A stretch of 64,000 bases of DNA from the NCBI GenBank assembly GCA_023140195.1, contig JAGLME010000018.1, positions 228,621 through 292,620 on the forward strand, in the 5' to 3' direction. The DNA is from Thermoplasmata archaeon. Its GTDB lineage: Archaea; Thermoplasmatota; Thermoplasmata; RBG-16-68-12; SOIM01. Made by a program: the position numbers and the translations under genes. This document shows, in pieces, positions 1 to 8,373 of the stretch (its first letter is position 1; each line of letters starts with the position of its first letter). The notes beneath the pieces were generated by a model. The model was not told the origin of the DNA. It made no database searches and worked only from the letters and a program-made list of their open reading frames with translations.

Positions 1-1
1 T

Positions 2-484
2 GAGGCGGACACGATTGAGAGGGAGCTGTTCAATGAGTTGACCCGAGGAGAGCTCGAGTCCAGGGACCGTGAGGATCTTATGCACCTTGTCAAACGAATC
101 GATTTGGTTGCGGATTGGGCCAAGGTCGCAGGAAGGAACCTCCAGATACTGATAGAGACTGAGATACACATTCCTCCTGAGCTGTGGGCAGAGTACAAGG
201 AGATCACGAAGAACACCGTAGATTGCGCGAGATTGCTCTCCAAGACTGTGGCTGCCTTCGGTGAGGACGCGGACGGGGTCATCAAAGGTGCCAGGGAAGT
301 GAACCGCATGGAACATGTGATAGATGACCTTTACTACAGAACAAAGAAGGCCTTGGTGAAATCCACCGCGGACCCAAGGGTCGTGATACTGCTGAACGAC
401 CTACTTGCAGGGGTTGAGAACGCCAGTGACTTCTGCAAGGATGCTGCGGACATCCTCTCAGTGCTTGTGTTGGCCGGCAGATAG
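2..484 (+). CDS. DUF47/PhoU-like protein, 5' truncated by the window edge
   Basis: Reading frame stays open to the left edge (EADTIERELFNELTRGE...); all-helical PhoU/DUF47-like sequence. Confidence 0.65.
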   Translation, partial: EADTIERELFNELTRGELESRDREDLMHLVKRIDLVADWAKVAGRNLQILIETEIHIPPELWAEYKEITKNTVDCARLLSKTVAAFGEDADGVIKGAREVNRMEHVIDDLYYRTKKALVKSTADPRVVILLNDLLAGVENASDFCKDAADILSVLVLAGR

Positions 485-493
485 ACAAAAAGA

Positions 494-1231
494 CTACTCG
501 CTCTCTATTCTCGGCGCCAGAAGATACTTGACCTCACCCTTCCCGTCGGCGATCTTGAACTCCAATCTTACTGGGTAGTCGTTCCCGAGGTGCATCGTTA
601 TCGACTCAGCCGAGCTAACGGCCTTGATCATGCTGGAAAAGTAGTCAAGCGGGAACAACGCCCTCACGGTCTCCTTGCACGAAAGTTCTTCCAGAAGGTC
701 CTTTGGCAGTTTCAGGTTGACCGAATCGGTGTCCCCCTCGGATATCATCTCAAAACCGTCCGGAGACGAGATCAGCGCTATGTGGTCGGAAACGGACTCA
801 GATGCCCTGATACCCTGACGAAGCTCATCTGTCCTCACTGCAAGCTTGGCGGGAAGGTCCAGACTTGGGACCTTCGGGTCGGACATGCCTGCGGTGTCGA
901 CAAGGGACATCGTTCTCACAATGTTGCCCACGGACATCACCAATCTGTTCTTATCCTCGTCAAGGTCCATACTGATGATCTCACCTGCTCTTGCCAGCTT
1001 GAGGACCTCCCTCATCTTGTTGATGTCTATTCCGAGCTCTGAATCGTCGCCCTTGAACTCCTCGAAGGCGCTCTTCTCAAGGGAAAGGTCCACCATCGCG
1101 ACATGCGCTGGATCAACCGCCTTCACTCCAATTCCGTTCTTCGTAACATTGAACTTGACCTCGTCCACAAGGGTGGAAACGACATCTATCAACTCTTTGA
1201 GAACTTCTGACTTTGCCTTCGCGTTAAACAT
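494..1231 (-). CDS. pcn: DNA polymerase sliding clamp (PCNA)
   Basis: 245 aa; MFNAKAKSEVLKELIDVVSTLVDEVKFNVTKNGIGVKAVDPAHVAMVDL... and C-terminal YLLAPRIE, typical archaeal PCNA. Confidence 0.95.
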   Translation of the reverse strand: MFNAKAKSEVLKELIDVVSTLVDEVKFNVTKNGIGVKAVDPAHVAMVDLSLEKSAFEEFKGDDSELGIDINKMREVLKLARAGEIISMDLDEDKNRLVMSVGNIVRTMSLVDTAGMSDPKVPSLDLPAKLAVRTDELRQGIRASESVSDHIALISSPDGFEMISEGDTDSVNLKLPKDLLEELSCKETVRALFPLDYFSSMIKAVSSAESITMHLGNDYPVRLEFKIADGKGEVKYLLAPRIESE

Positions 1232-1300
1232 ACGCTCCCCCTTTCTCGCAGGTAATCGATTCTGAAGTTATAAAACTATTCTTGTGGAGATGAAGTCCCT

Positions 1301-1609
1301 TCAGAACTCTCTCCAGGTGTTGCCGCATTTTGTGCATCTGTAGATCCTTGTCGTGGGTTCATCTGCTGCTCTGGTCTGTCTCATGGTGTAAGTCGCTTCG
1401 TTGTGTCCGCACTCATCGCATTCGACCTTGGTGGTTGGCATGGTCTTGGTTATCTCGTCCAGTACCAGGATATCCGCCTTCACCTTCTTTGTCTTCTTGA
1501 CGCTTGACTCGGGCTTGCCCATGTTGGAGGTGAAATCGCAGCCTTCCTTTCGGCAGACCATCTTCCCCTCTTTTGGAAACAGTAATGACTTGCACTTCGG
1601 ACAGAACAT
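1301..1609 (-). CDS. tfs: Transcription factor S (TFIIS/RPA12-like)
   Basis: 102 aa with N-terminal CPKC...C zinc ribbon and C-terminal ECDECGHNEATYTMRQTRAADEPTTRIYRCTKCGNTWREF. Confidence 0.93.
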   Translation of the reverse strand: MFCPKCKSLLFPKEGKMVCRKEGCDFTSNMGKPESSVKKTKKVKADILVLDEITKTMPTTKVECDECGHNEATYTMRQTRAADEPTTRIYRCTKCGNTWREF

Positions 1610-1666
1610 GCTACCTCCGGTTAAGAATGTCCCAGAAGATAAAAACCTTTCGAGACTTAGAATGGA

Positions 1667-2578
1667 TCAACGCTTCTGATATCGCCCAAGAGCCCTCTCT
1701 ACGAGTCTCTTGTTGACCGTACCCTTGTCGTAGCCCTTTCTACCCAGGTTCTTCTTTGCGGCAGCGCTTGTCTTTGCAGCCTTCGCTGGAGTCGTCTTTG
1801 GCTGGGGTTTGGGTTTTGCCACTGCTTTTTTGGGCGCCGGAGCTGCCCTTCTCTTCTTGGCTACGGTTCTTACCGGTATCTTGTTCATGCTGTCCAACTT
1901 TTCAGGGTGTTTACCCCACCAGGTTGCAGATTTCCTCATGTTATACCTCGTTGATGATATTGGTACTCTTGAACTGATCGCGGGCAATGCCACAACAGGG
2001 CTTGCCGTCCTGATGACAAGCTCCCTCTTGGCCTGCTTTCCCACGACACCCCCGATATAGGCGAAGATTATCGTGACGAAATATCCGTTGAGGCCGGTGG
2101 CAAAGGTGACCTTGAGCGCCGCCACAAAGGCTCCTAGATACACCATGGCGAACTCGATGTATGGTGCGAGTATCGGAACGCCAGATGCCACATATCCCGC
2201 CATCAGGGATGGAATCGCCATCAAATAGCTGATCTCATTGACCAGGATCCCGAAGTCATACATGTACGTAAACCCAAAGATCAAGGCCACTGGGAGGATT
2301 GCCGCAGCAATGCCCTTCCAAGGACCCGCTGTCTTCCTCCCTCCCACATATCCTGCGATCATCTGCCCGAGCGTCGGGAGCCACCACAAAAGCACAGAGA
2401 ATGTCAGGATGTACTTCGCACCGGTCCAGAAGCTGTAGGGGAATTTCGTCCTGCCCTTGCTGGCCTGGTATATGCCTTCATCGGTATGCAGGGACAAAAC
2501 TCCATCCTGGACCAGTCGCTGAGTGACAGGGTCTGTCGAGATCTGCTTTCGCTTTTTCTTGCTCAGTATCAATCCCAT
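1667..2578 (-). CDS. Integral membrane protein with basic Ala/Lys/Pro-rich C-terminal tail
   Basis: Several hydrophobic helices then a KKRRAAPAPKKAVAKPKPQPKT tail; start assigned to internal MGLILSKKKRKQ. Confidence 0.7.
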   Translation of the reverse strand: MGLILSKKKRKQISTDPVTQRLVQDGVLSLHTDEGIYQASKGRTKFPYSFWTGAKYILTFSVLLWWLPTLGQMIAGYVGGRKTAGPWKGIAAAILPVALIFGFTYMYDFGILVNEISYLMAIPSLMAGYVASGVPILAPYIEFAMVYLGAFVAALKVTFATGLNGYFVTIIFAYIGGVVGKQAKRELVIRTASPVVALPAISSRVPISSTRYNMRKSATWWGKHPEKLDSMNKIPVRTVAKKRRAAPAPKKAVAKPKPQPKTTPAKAAKTSAAAKKNLGRKGYDKGTVNKRLVERALGRYQKR

Positions 2579-2673
2579 CCCTTCGAATTGAAGTGGGTCA
2601 GACTTTTGTCTGACAAATCGACCATATATGTTAGACCATATATATAGATTTCGGAGGAAAACGTCTGCCAGCT

Positions 2674-3189
2674 CTAAGGGCTCAGGCACTCGTTCCAGAC
2701 ATCCCTCAGCCAATGCTCTTTTCCATAATCGGAGGGGGGTTCCTGGAAAACGGCGGCCTTCTCAATCTCCGCCTTGTCGGCGGGTTCTAGGGTCCCGCTC
2801 GAGGCATCAGCGACGAACACGAATATCCACCTCTCTAGATTCCAGTTCTTGAAGAGGTACTGGCACTTGTGAATCTCGGGCAATCCTCTTAGCTCGATGA
2901 TCAGTCCAGTTTCCTCTTCAGCCTCCCTGATCGCGCCATCTTCCACTGACTCGTCAGCCCAGATCCGTCCACCGGGGAGTCCGAATACGCCCCCTTCGCG
3001 AGCTCTGACCAGGACAATGCCATCATCTGACTTGATCGCTATCCTCGTACCGCCCTTACACTCTGGGTAGTCCTGGATCTCATCTCTTTCACGCAGATCA
3101 ATGTGGAATTCTCTCACCATTGGATTCCCGTACTTCGATGTCAGACAATGGACCTCTTCCTCAGAAGGCCTCTCCACACTGATTCTCAT
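2674..3189 (-). CDS. NUDIX hydrolase
   Basis: NUDIX box GGRIWADESVEDGAIREAEEETGL. The ORF-track start overlaps tRNA-Tyr, so the internal MRISVERPSEEE (or Met at 3216) is preferred. Confidence 0.85.
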   Translation of the reverse strand: MRISVERPSEEEVHCLTSKYGNPMVREFHIDLRERDEIQDYPECKGGTRIAIKSDDGIVLVRAREGGVFGLPGGRIWADESVEDGAIREAEEETGLIIELRGLPEIHKCQYLFKNWNLERWIFVFVADASSGTLEPADKAEIEKAAVFQEPPSDYGKEHWLRDVWNECLSP

Positions 3190-3226
3190 CTTCACACCCC
3201 TCTCATGAACGACCATCGAGAGGTAG

Positions 3227-3333
3227 TCCCGACTCCCGGATTTGAACCGGGGATCTGCTGATTTCGGCCAAAACCGGATTGCTCCGGGAACCAACTACAG
3301 TCAGCCGCTCTAGCCAGTCTAAGCTAAGTCGGG
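3227..3333 (-). tRNA. tRNA-Tyr (GTA) with a 32-nt intron after position 37
   Basis: Acceptor CCCGACT/AGTCGGG; T-arm CCCGG-TTCAAAT-CCGGG; anticodon stem GCTGA/TCAGC split by TTGGTTCCCGGAGCAATCCGGTTTTGGCCGAA. Confidence 0.9.
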
Positions 3334-3337
3334 GCAA

Positions 3338-3434
3338 TGCCGCGGGCCGGGCTCGAACCGGCGACTTCAAGATTTCCGATAGCAGACCGAAAGATATCTT
3401 CAGTCTTGCACTCTCCCAACTGAGTTACCGCGGC
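3338..3434 (-). tRNA. tRNA-Phe (GAA) with a 24-nt intron after position 37
   Basis: Acceptor GCCGCGG/CCGCGGC; T-arm GCCGG-TTCGAGC-CCGGC; anticodon stem CAAGA/TCTTG, loop CTGAAG|A split by ATATCTTTCGGTCTGCTATCGGAA. Confidence 0.9.
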
Positions 3435-3649
3435 ACCAGCAAAATGGATATTCCGATTGATATTTTAAGTTAGTGGTGACAGTTACGGCAGGTCACTTCG
3501 ATGTTCCGTTCTTCTTTGGGAATAATGGGGTTGGGTGGTTCTCAAAAGTGAAAGCCATATCTGTTAATGCCATAAGAAGTTATAAATACATTATGGGACA
3601 TAAACAGCATAGCAAGGCAACGGGCATTCTGAATTGTGTGGTGGAGCTA

Positions 3650-4615
3650 ATGAAGCACTACAGGATAAGACGTTCTGTTAGGTGGGACGATGAAGGTGTT
3701 GCTTCGACTGTCGGTACAATTATGGCACTCCTGGTTTTCCTAACGTTCATGTCTCTCATTGTCGATCAGTACGTTCCGGTCTGGATGAAAGACGCCGAAG
3801 CCGCTCATATGAACGAGGCTTTCGGCCAGTTCGGCAACCTGAAGAACAATATCGACATCCATGTTATCGCATGTCAGGTCGCGAGGCAGGCAGGCCAACC
3901 GTGTTTGAGGGCAACGACCTTCACTCCGATCACCCTCGGAGTGGACGGAGTTCCGTTGTTCTCATCGCCCACTGGTGGGGAACTTCAAATGAACCCGTGG
4001 GGAGGGAATGTCTCAGTCGCCTTCGTGTATCAGGCTGGCAACTTCTCTCAACCTGTGAATTCCACCAGCAGTGGAATGATCGATCTCAACGTGTTCAACC
4101 GATACCATGTCCCTCAGAGGGTCATCTATGAGAACGGGGCAGTGCTGGTCTACCAGGTGGACGGACAACTTGTTGGGATCGCTCCTCATTTCATCGTTGA
4201 GAACAGGACCAATTACATTGAGATCTCACTCTCCCAGGTGACCCTGTTCGGCAGGGGAGGGACGTCCGGCGTCAGTACTGAAGGCGCTCGTACCAGGTTG
4301 ATAAACGCCGAGACAGAGAGGTACACCAACCTGACCTCCGACTTCAACATAACCTTGAATACTGATTATGAAGTGGCCTGGTTCCACTACTACAATGCCA
4401 CTCTGTTCGAAGCGTTCGGCGACCCGAAGATCCTGGAAGTGTCAGGTTCTCCCACCAACTATATACGGACCCAATACTTCGAGCTGTCCTACAATCTGAA
4501 CCAGGGGCAGGTCAGGATCCGCATCTACAATGATAGCGCTTTCCCGATATCCACACTCCATTTGATGACCTCCACGTTCGACGTGATAATAGGCGAGACC
4601 GCAGGCAGGTCCTGA
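3650..4615 (+). CDS. Type IV pilin-like secreted protein
   Basis: N-terminus MKHYRIRRSVRWDDEGVASTVGTIMALLVFLTFMSLIVDQ: short basic leader then hydrophobic helix as in archaeal class III signal peptides; upstream of secretion ATPase. Confidence 0.75.
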   Translation: MKHYRIRRSVRWDDEGVASTVGTIMALLVFLTFMSLIVDQYVPVWMKDAEAAHMNEAFGQFGNLKNNIDIHVIACQVARQAGQPCLRATTFTPITLGVDGVPLFSSPTGGELQMNPWGGNVSVAFVYQAGNFSQPVNSTSSGMIDLNVFNRYHVPQRVIYENGAVLVYQVDGQLVGIAPHFIVENRTNYIEISLSQVTLFGRGGTSGVSTEGARTRLINAETERYTNLTSDFNITLNTDYEVAWFHYYNATLFEAFGDPKILEVSGSPTNYIRTQYFELSYNLNQGQVRIRIYNDSAFPISTLHLMTSTFDVIIGETAGRS

Positions 4616-4636
4616 GGTTGTTTGAGAGGTGTTCTC

Positions 4637-6301
4637 GTGGCTAGAAAGAAGAAGAAGGTCCTCCTCCCAAAAGGAACTGTAGCATCTACCGCATCCTGGG
4701 ATGGTGCCAGAGGCTCATACCTTACACGAATCCCTGAAATTGTTAGCGAGAGTGTCGAGGAGCTGGAAGTCACTCCGATCAAACCTCCATACACATATGC
4801 CAGGGTGATTTACGACAATGAGGAGAGCGAGTATCTGTACGAGACGTTCGAACCTGAGCTTACTCCGAGGGACATGGAACTTCTGGACACGGTCAAGGAT
4901 GCCCTCACCAGGACACTGGAATATGATGTTGAGACCTTCGGCAGTAGGGACAAGGAGGAGTACCTAAAGGAGAGCGTGGAGAGCTTCATACGAAGTCGCT
5001 CCCTGAACATTGACAAAGCCACAACCGAGAAACTGATCTATTACATCATTAGGGATTTTGTCGGTTATGGCCCGATAGACGTTCTCATGTCGGACGCAAA
5101 CATTGAGGACGTCTCGTGCGACGGGACCAACGTTCCATTGTTCATTTTCCACAAGAAGTACGAATCATTGAAAGCCTCGGGCAAGTTCGAAGACGATACT
5201 ACGCTCGACTCATTTGTCGTCTATCTGGGTCAGAGGTGCGGAAAGCAGATCTCGGTTGCGAATCCGATTCTGGACGGCACGACTCGGGAAGGTCACCGTG
5301 TCCAGGCCACGTACTCTAGGGAGATTACGACAAGGGGTTCCAGCTTCACCATCAGGCGTTTCAAGGAGAAGCCATTCACGCCCATAGAACTCGTACAATT
5401 CAACACAGCATCGGCCGAGATGGTCGCGTACCTCTGGATCGCGATGGAACACGGGAAGTCCATGATGTGCTGCGGTGGCACGGCCAGCGGGAAGACCGCA
5501 ACGCTCAACGCGGCCGCCCTTTTCATCAGACCCGGTGCCAAGATCGTCAGCATTGAAGATACCAGGGAAATCAATCTCCCTCACGAGAACTGGATACCCG
5601 GTGTCACAAGAAGTGGCGTGGGAGAGAAAGGTGTCGGCGGGAAGGCCGCTGGCGAGATTGACATGTTCGACCTGGTCAGGGCGGCTCTCAGACAGAGGCC
5701 CAATTACATCCTGGTCGGAGAAGTTCGAGGAAGGGAGACGTACACCATGTTCCAGGCCATGGCGACAGGTCACCCAACATGCTCCACCATGCACGCTGAC
5801 TCGGTCAAGTCCATGGTCAACAGGCTGGAGAACCCCCCAATCAATACTCCCAGGATATTGCTCACCGCGCTTAACTTCGTTATTATCCAAAAGCACGCCA
5901 GGGTGGGGAACAGTACTGTTCGAAGGATCACCCAGATAGTCGAACTCGTCGGCTTCGAGCCCGAAACGAACGAACTTATCACCAATACGGTCTATGAATG
6001 GGACTCTGGCACGGACACCTTCATCTACAAGGGTCACAGCTTCATCCTGGATGAGCTGATGGAGATGAAGAACATGACCCATGAGGAGATGGATATGGAG
6101 TTCCAGAGAAGAGTGGACCTCATCAGGTATCTTGTCGAGAAGGACACAACTGACTTCGAAGCGATATCTGAGATTGTCGTATCCTACTACCAGTTCCCAG
6201 ATGAGACGATCAAGAGAATTCGGGATGAAATGGGCTGGGTCAGGGAGGAGATACTCTCTCCGACCAGGTCCGAATCTGAGGAAGGTGAGACATTTGGCTA
6301 G
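4637..6301 (+). CDS. Type II/IV secretion (TadA/FlaI-family) ATPase 1
   Basis: Walker A GGTASGKTATLN, IVSIEDTREINLPHENW, RQRPNYILVGEVRGRETYTMFQAMATGHPTCSTMHAD. GTG start at 4637 follows GAGGTG. Confidence 0.93.
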   Translation: MARKKKKVLLPKGTVASTASWDGARGSYLTRIPEIVSESVEELEVTPIKPPYTYARVIYDNEESEYLYETFEPELTPRDMELLDTVKDALTRTLEYDVETFGSRDKEEYLKESVESFIRSRSLNIDKATTEKLIYYIIRDFVGYGPIDVLMSDANIEDVSCDGTNVPLFIFHKKYESLKASGKFEDDTTLDSFVVYLGQRCGKQISVANPILDGTTREGHRVQATYSREITTRGSSFTIRRFKEKPFTPIELVQFNTASAEMVAYLWIAMEHGKSMMCCGGTASGKTATLNAAALFIRPGAKIVSIEDTREINLPHENWIPGVTRSGVGEKGVGGKAAGEIDMFDLVRAALRQRPNYILVGEVRGRETYTMFQAMATGHPTCSTMHADSVKSMVNRLENPPINTPRILLTALNFVIIQKHARVGNSTVRRITQIVELVGFEPETNELITNTVYEWDSGTDTFIYKGHSFILDELMEMKNMTHEEMDMEFQRRVDLIRYLVEKDTTDFEAISEIVVSYYQFPDETIKRIRDEMGWVREEILSPTRSESEEGETFG

Positions 6302-7322
6302 CCGGGCCGAGAGAGGGGTGTTCGAGAAACTGGATACGAAGCGTGAGTATATCCGGACCAAGAGGGCCAGGCCGGAGGAGGATGCGTATGAGCAGCCTCA
6401 TCTGATATTCCTCCCTGAAGGGTCGAGCTCAAAAGGTATCAGGCTCCCACCCTACCAGTCGTTCTGTTGGGCTATTATGGGCAGGCGCGTGGAGAGGAAA
6501 GGGAAGATAAAACCAGAACTTGAGGAAAACCTCTTCAAAGCCCACATGAAGATTCGTCCAGAGGAGTACGTCGCTTATGCAATGATGACTGCTGTACTGG
6601 CTGGGGTAGTGTCCATCTTCGTCGGGATTCTCCTGTTCTTCTTGCTGTTCTTGCCTTTAGTGGGATGGATGCTCGGCATTGTCTTCACGGCACTATTGGC
6701 AGTGTTCATTCCTTTCCTGACTTATGTGATTATCTTGGGGTCTCCCGGCTCCGCAAAGAAGAAAAGGGCGAGGTTCATAGACGCCAGGATCAGCGGTGCC
6801 ATGAGCTTCATCTCCGCGATGGCCTCGGCGGAAGTCCCTGTCGATGTGATATTCAAGGAACTCTCCAAGGAGTCTGTCTATGGAGAAGTGGCTGAGGAGG
6901 CCAAGTGGATAACGAGGGACACCGAACTCTTGGGTATTGATATTCTTACCGCTCTCAGAGGGGGAGCGCAGAGGTCCCCCTCGACCAAGTTCCAGGATTT
7001 CCTTCAGGGGGTTGTCACTACCAGCACTTCCGGCGGCCAGTTGAAGCCCTTTTTCTTGATGAAGGCGGAGCAGTACGAGAAGGAAGACAAGCTCGAGATG
7101 AGGAAGAAGATGGAGACGCTGGGTATGCTCGCAGAGAGCTTCATCACGGTCGTGGTCGCATTTCCGCTTTTCCTTGTCGTCATCATGGCCATCATGGCCC
7201 TGATCAGTAAGGGCGGTTCGGAGCTAGTTGTCACACTTCTGTTCGTGGTGGTCGGCTTCATGATTCCCATATCACAGTTCGGCTTCATATTTGTCATTTG
7301 GAACATGGAACAGGAGACCTGA
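6294..7322 (+). CDS. TadC/FlaJ-like (T2SSF) membrane platform protein 1
   Basis: Multiple TM helices with T2SSF-like cytoplasmic region (FIDARISGAMSFISAMASAEVPVDVIFKELSK). Start TTG 6294 (or GTG 6285), not the longer ORF that overlaps the ATPase. Confidence 0.85.
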   Translation: MASRAERGVFEKLDTKREYIRTKRARPEEDAYEQPHLIFLPEGSSSKGIRLPPYQSFCWAIMGRRVERKGKIKPELEENLFKAHMKIRPEEYVAYAMMTAVLAGVVSIFVGILLFFLLFLPLVGWMLGIVFTALLAVFIPFLTYVIILGSPGSAKKKRARFIDARISGAMSFISAMASAEVPVDVIFKELSKESVYGEVAEEAKWITRDTELLGIDILTALRGGAQRSPSTKFQDFLQGVVTTSTSGGQLKPFFLMKAEQYEKEDKLEMRKKMETLGMLAESFITVVVAFPLFLVVIMAIMALISKGGSELVVTLLFVVVGFMIPISQFGFIFVIWNMEQET

Positions 7323-7324
7323 CG

Positions 7325-8362
7325 ATGGCGAAACAGGTTAGTCTCGAGGAAGCGAGAGTCCGGATGTACGAGAAGCATGATTTTACCAAGATCATTGGTG
7401 CGATCGGACTCACCATAGGCTCCATACTGCTTGTCATAGCTGTGTTGAATCTCACCGATCAAGTCGATATGTCATTGAGGGCACTGGATAATCAGGACAG
7501 GAACGACGACGGCGTGATCAATCAGCTCGACAACAATCCAGGGCACGACCTGGACGGCGATGGTGTCCCTGACCAGGGAGAATCGCCGATACGTCGGTTC
7601 TTGAACTTCCTTGTGTTCGCGATATTAGCAATCATCGGACCGATAGGCTTCTACAAGGCCAAGCAGGCGAGCAATGTCAAGGCGATCGAGAGAAGATTGC
7701 CCGACTTTCTGAGAGATGTTGCTGAAGCCGGAAGGTTCGGCATGACGTTGGCAGACGCCATCGTGGTTTCTTCCAGAGGCAGGTACGGCAAACTCACGCC
7801 AGAGATCCAGAAGATGGCGGCCCAGATCCGATGGGGGGTTCCAGCCACAGAGGCATTGAGGCTTCTTACTGAGAGGGTGAAGACGCCCGCAGTCGGCAGG
7901 ATAATCAGCATCATCCGGAAGTCCAGCGATGCTGGCGGGAACGTTGCCGACGTCCTGACGATGGTGTCACACGATGCCAAGGAGAACCAGCTCACCGAGG
8001 ACGAGCGGTCAATCACCATGAGCACTTACATCGCCGTTATCTACATCTCTTTCCTGGTCTTCCTGGTCACAATATGGATACTTAACGTTTCATTCCTTCC
8101 AAAGATGGCGGAGACCTCGACTGTCATCGAGGAGAGTCAAGCCGAGGGCTCAGGATCGGAGGCGACGGTTGGATCGCCGTTGGCGGAGGACATAGTTGGG
8201 CTGATAGCCAATATCCAGATCGCGTTCTACATCGCGGTTATCGTGCACGCCGTGGGCGACGGTCTGTTAGCCGGCGTCCTGGACAGCGGTCAGATAGTCA
8301 ACGGACTCAGACATAGCTTCATTATGCTCATATTAGGTTTCGTTTTCCTTCTCATGGTTTAG
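7325..8362 (+). CDS. TadC/FlaJ-like (T2SSF) membrane platform protein 2 with a DxDxDG calcium-binding-like insertion
   Basis: RRLPDFLRDVAEAGRFGMTLADAIVVSSRGRYGKL...; TM helices; contains QDRNDDGVINQLDNNPGHDLDGDGVPDQGE between the first two TMs. Confidence 0.85.
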   Translation: MAKQVSLEEARVRMYEKHDFTKIIGAIGLTIGSILLVIAVLNLTDQVDMSLRALDNQDRNDDGVINQLDNNPGHDLDGDGVPDQGESPIRRFLNFLVFAILAIIGPIGFYKAKQASNVKAIERRLPDFLRDVAEAGRFGMTLADAIVVSSRGRYGKLTPEIQKMAAQIRWGVPATEALRLLTERVKTPAVGRIISIIRKSSDAGGNVADVLTMVSHDAKENQLTEDERSITMSTYIAVIYISFLVFLVTIWILNVSFLPKMAETSTVIEESQAEGSGSEATVGSPLAEDIVGLIANIQIAFYIAVIVHAVGDGLLAGVLDSGQIVNGLRHSFIMLILGFVFLLMV

Positions 8363-8373
8363 GGTGGTAAGTG

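Noticed and set aside
5210-6361. 383-aa minus-strand ORF
   Set aside because: Antisense to the well-supported secretion ATPase 1; composition is that of a codon-bias shadow ORF.
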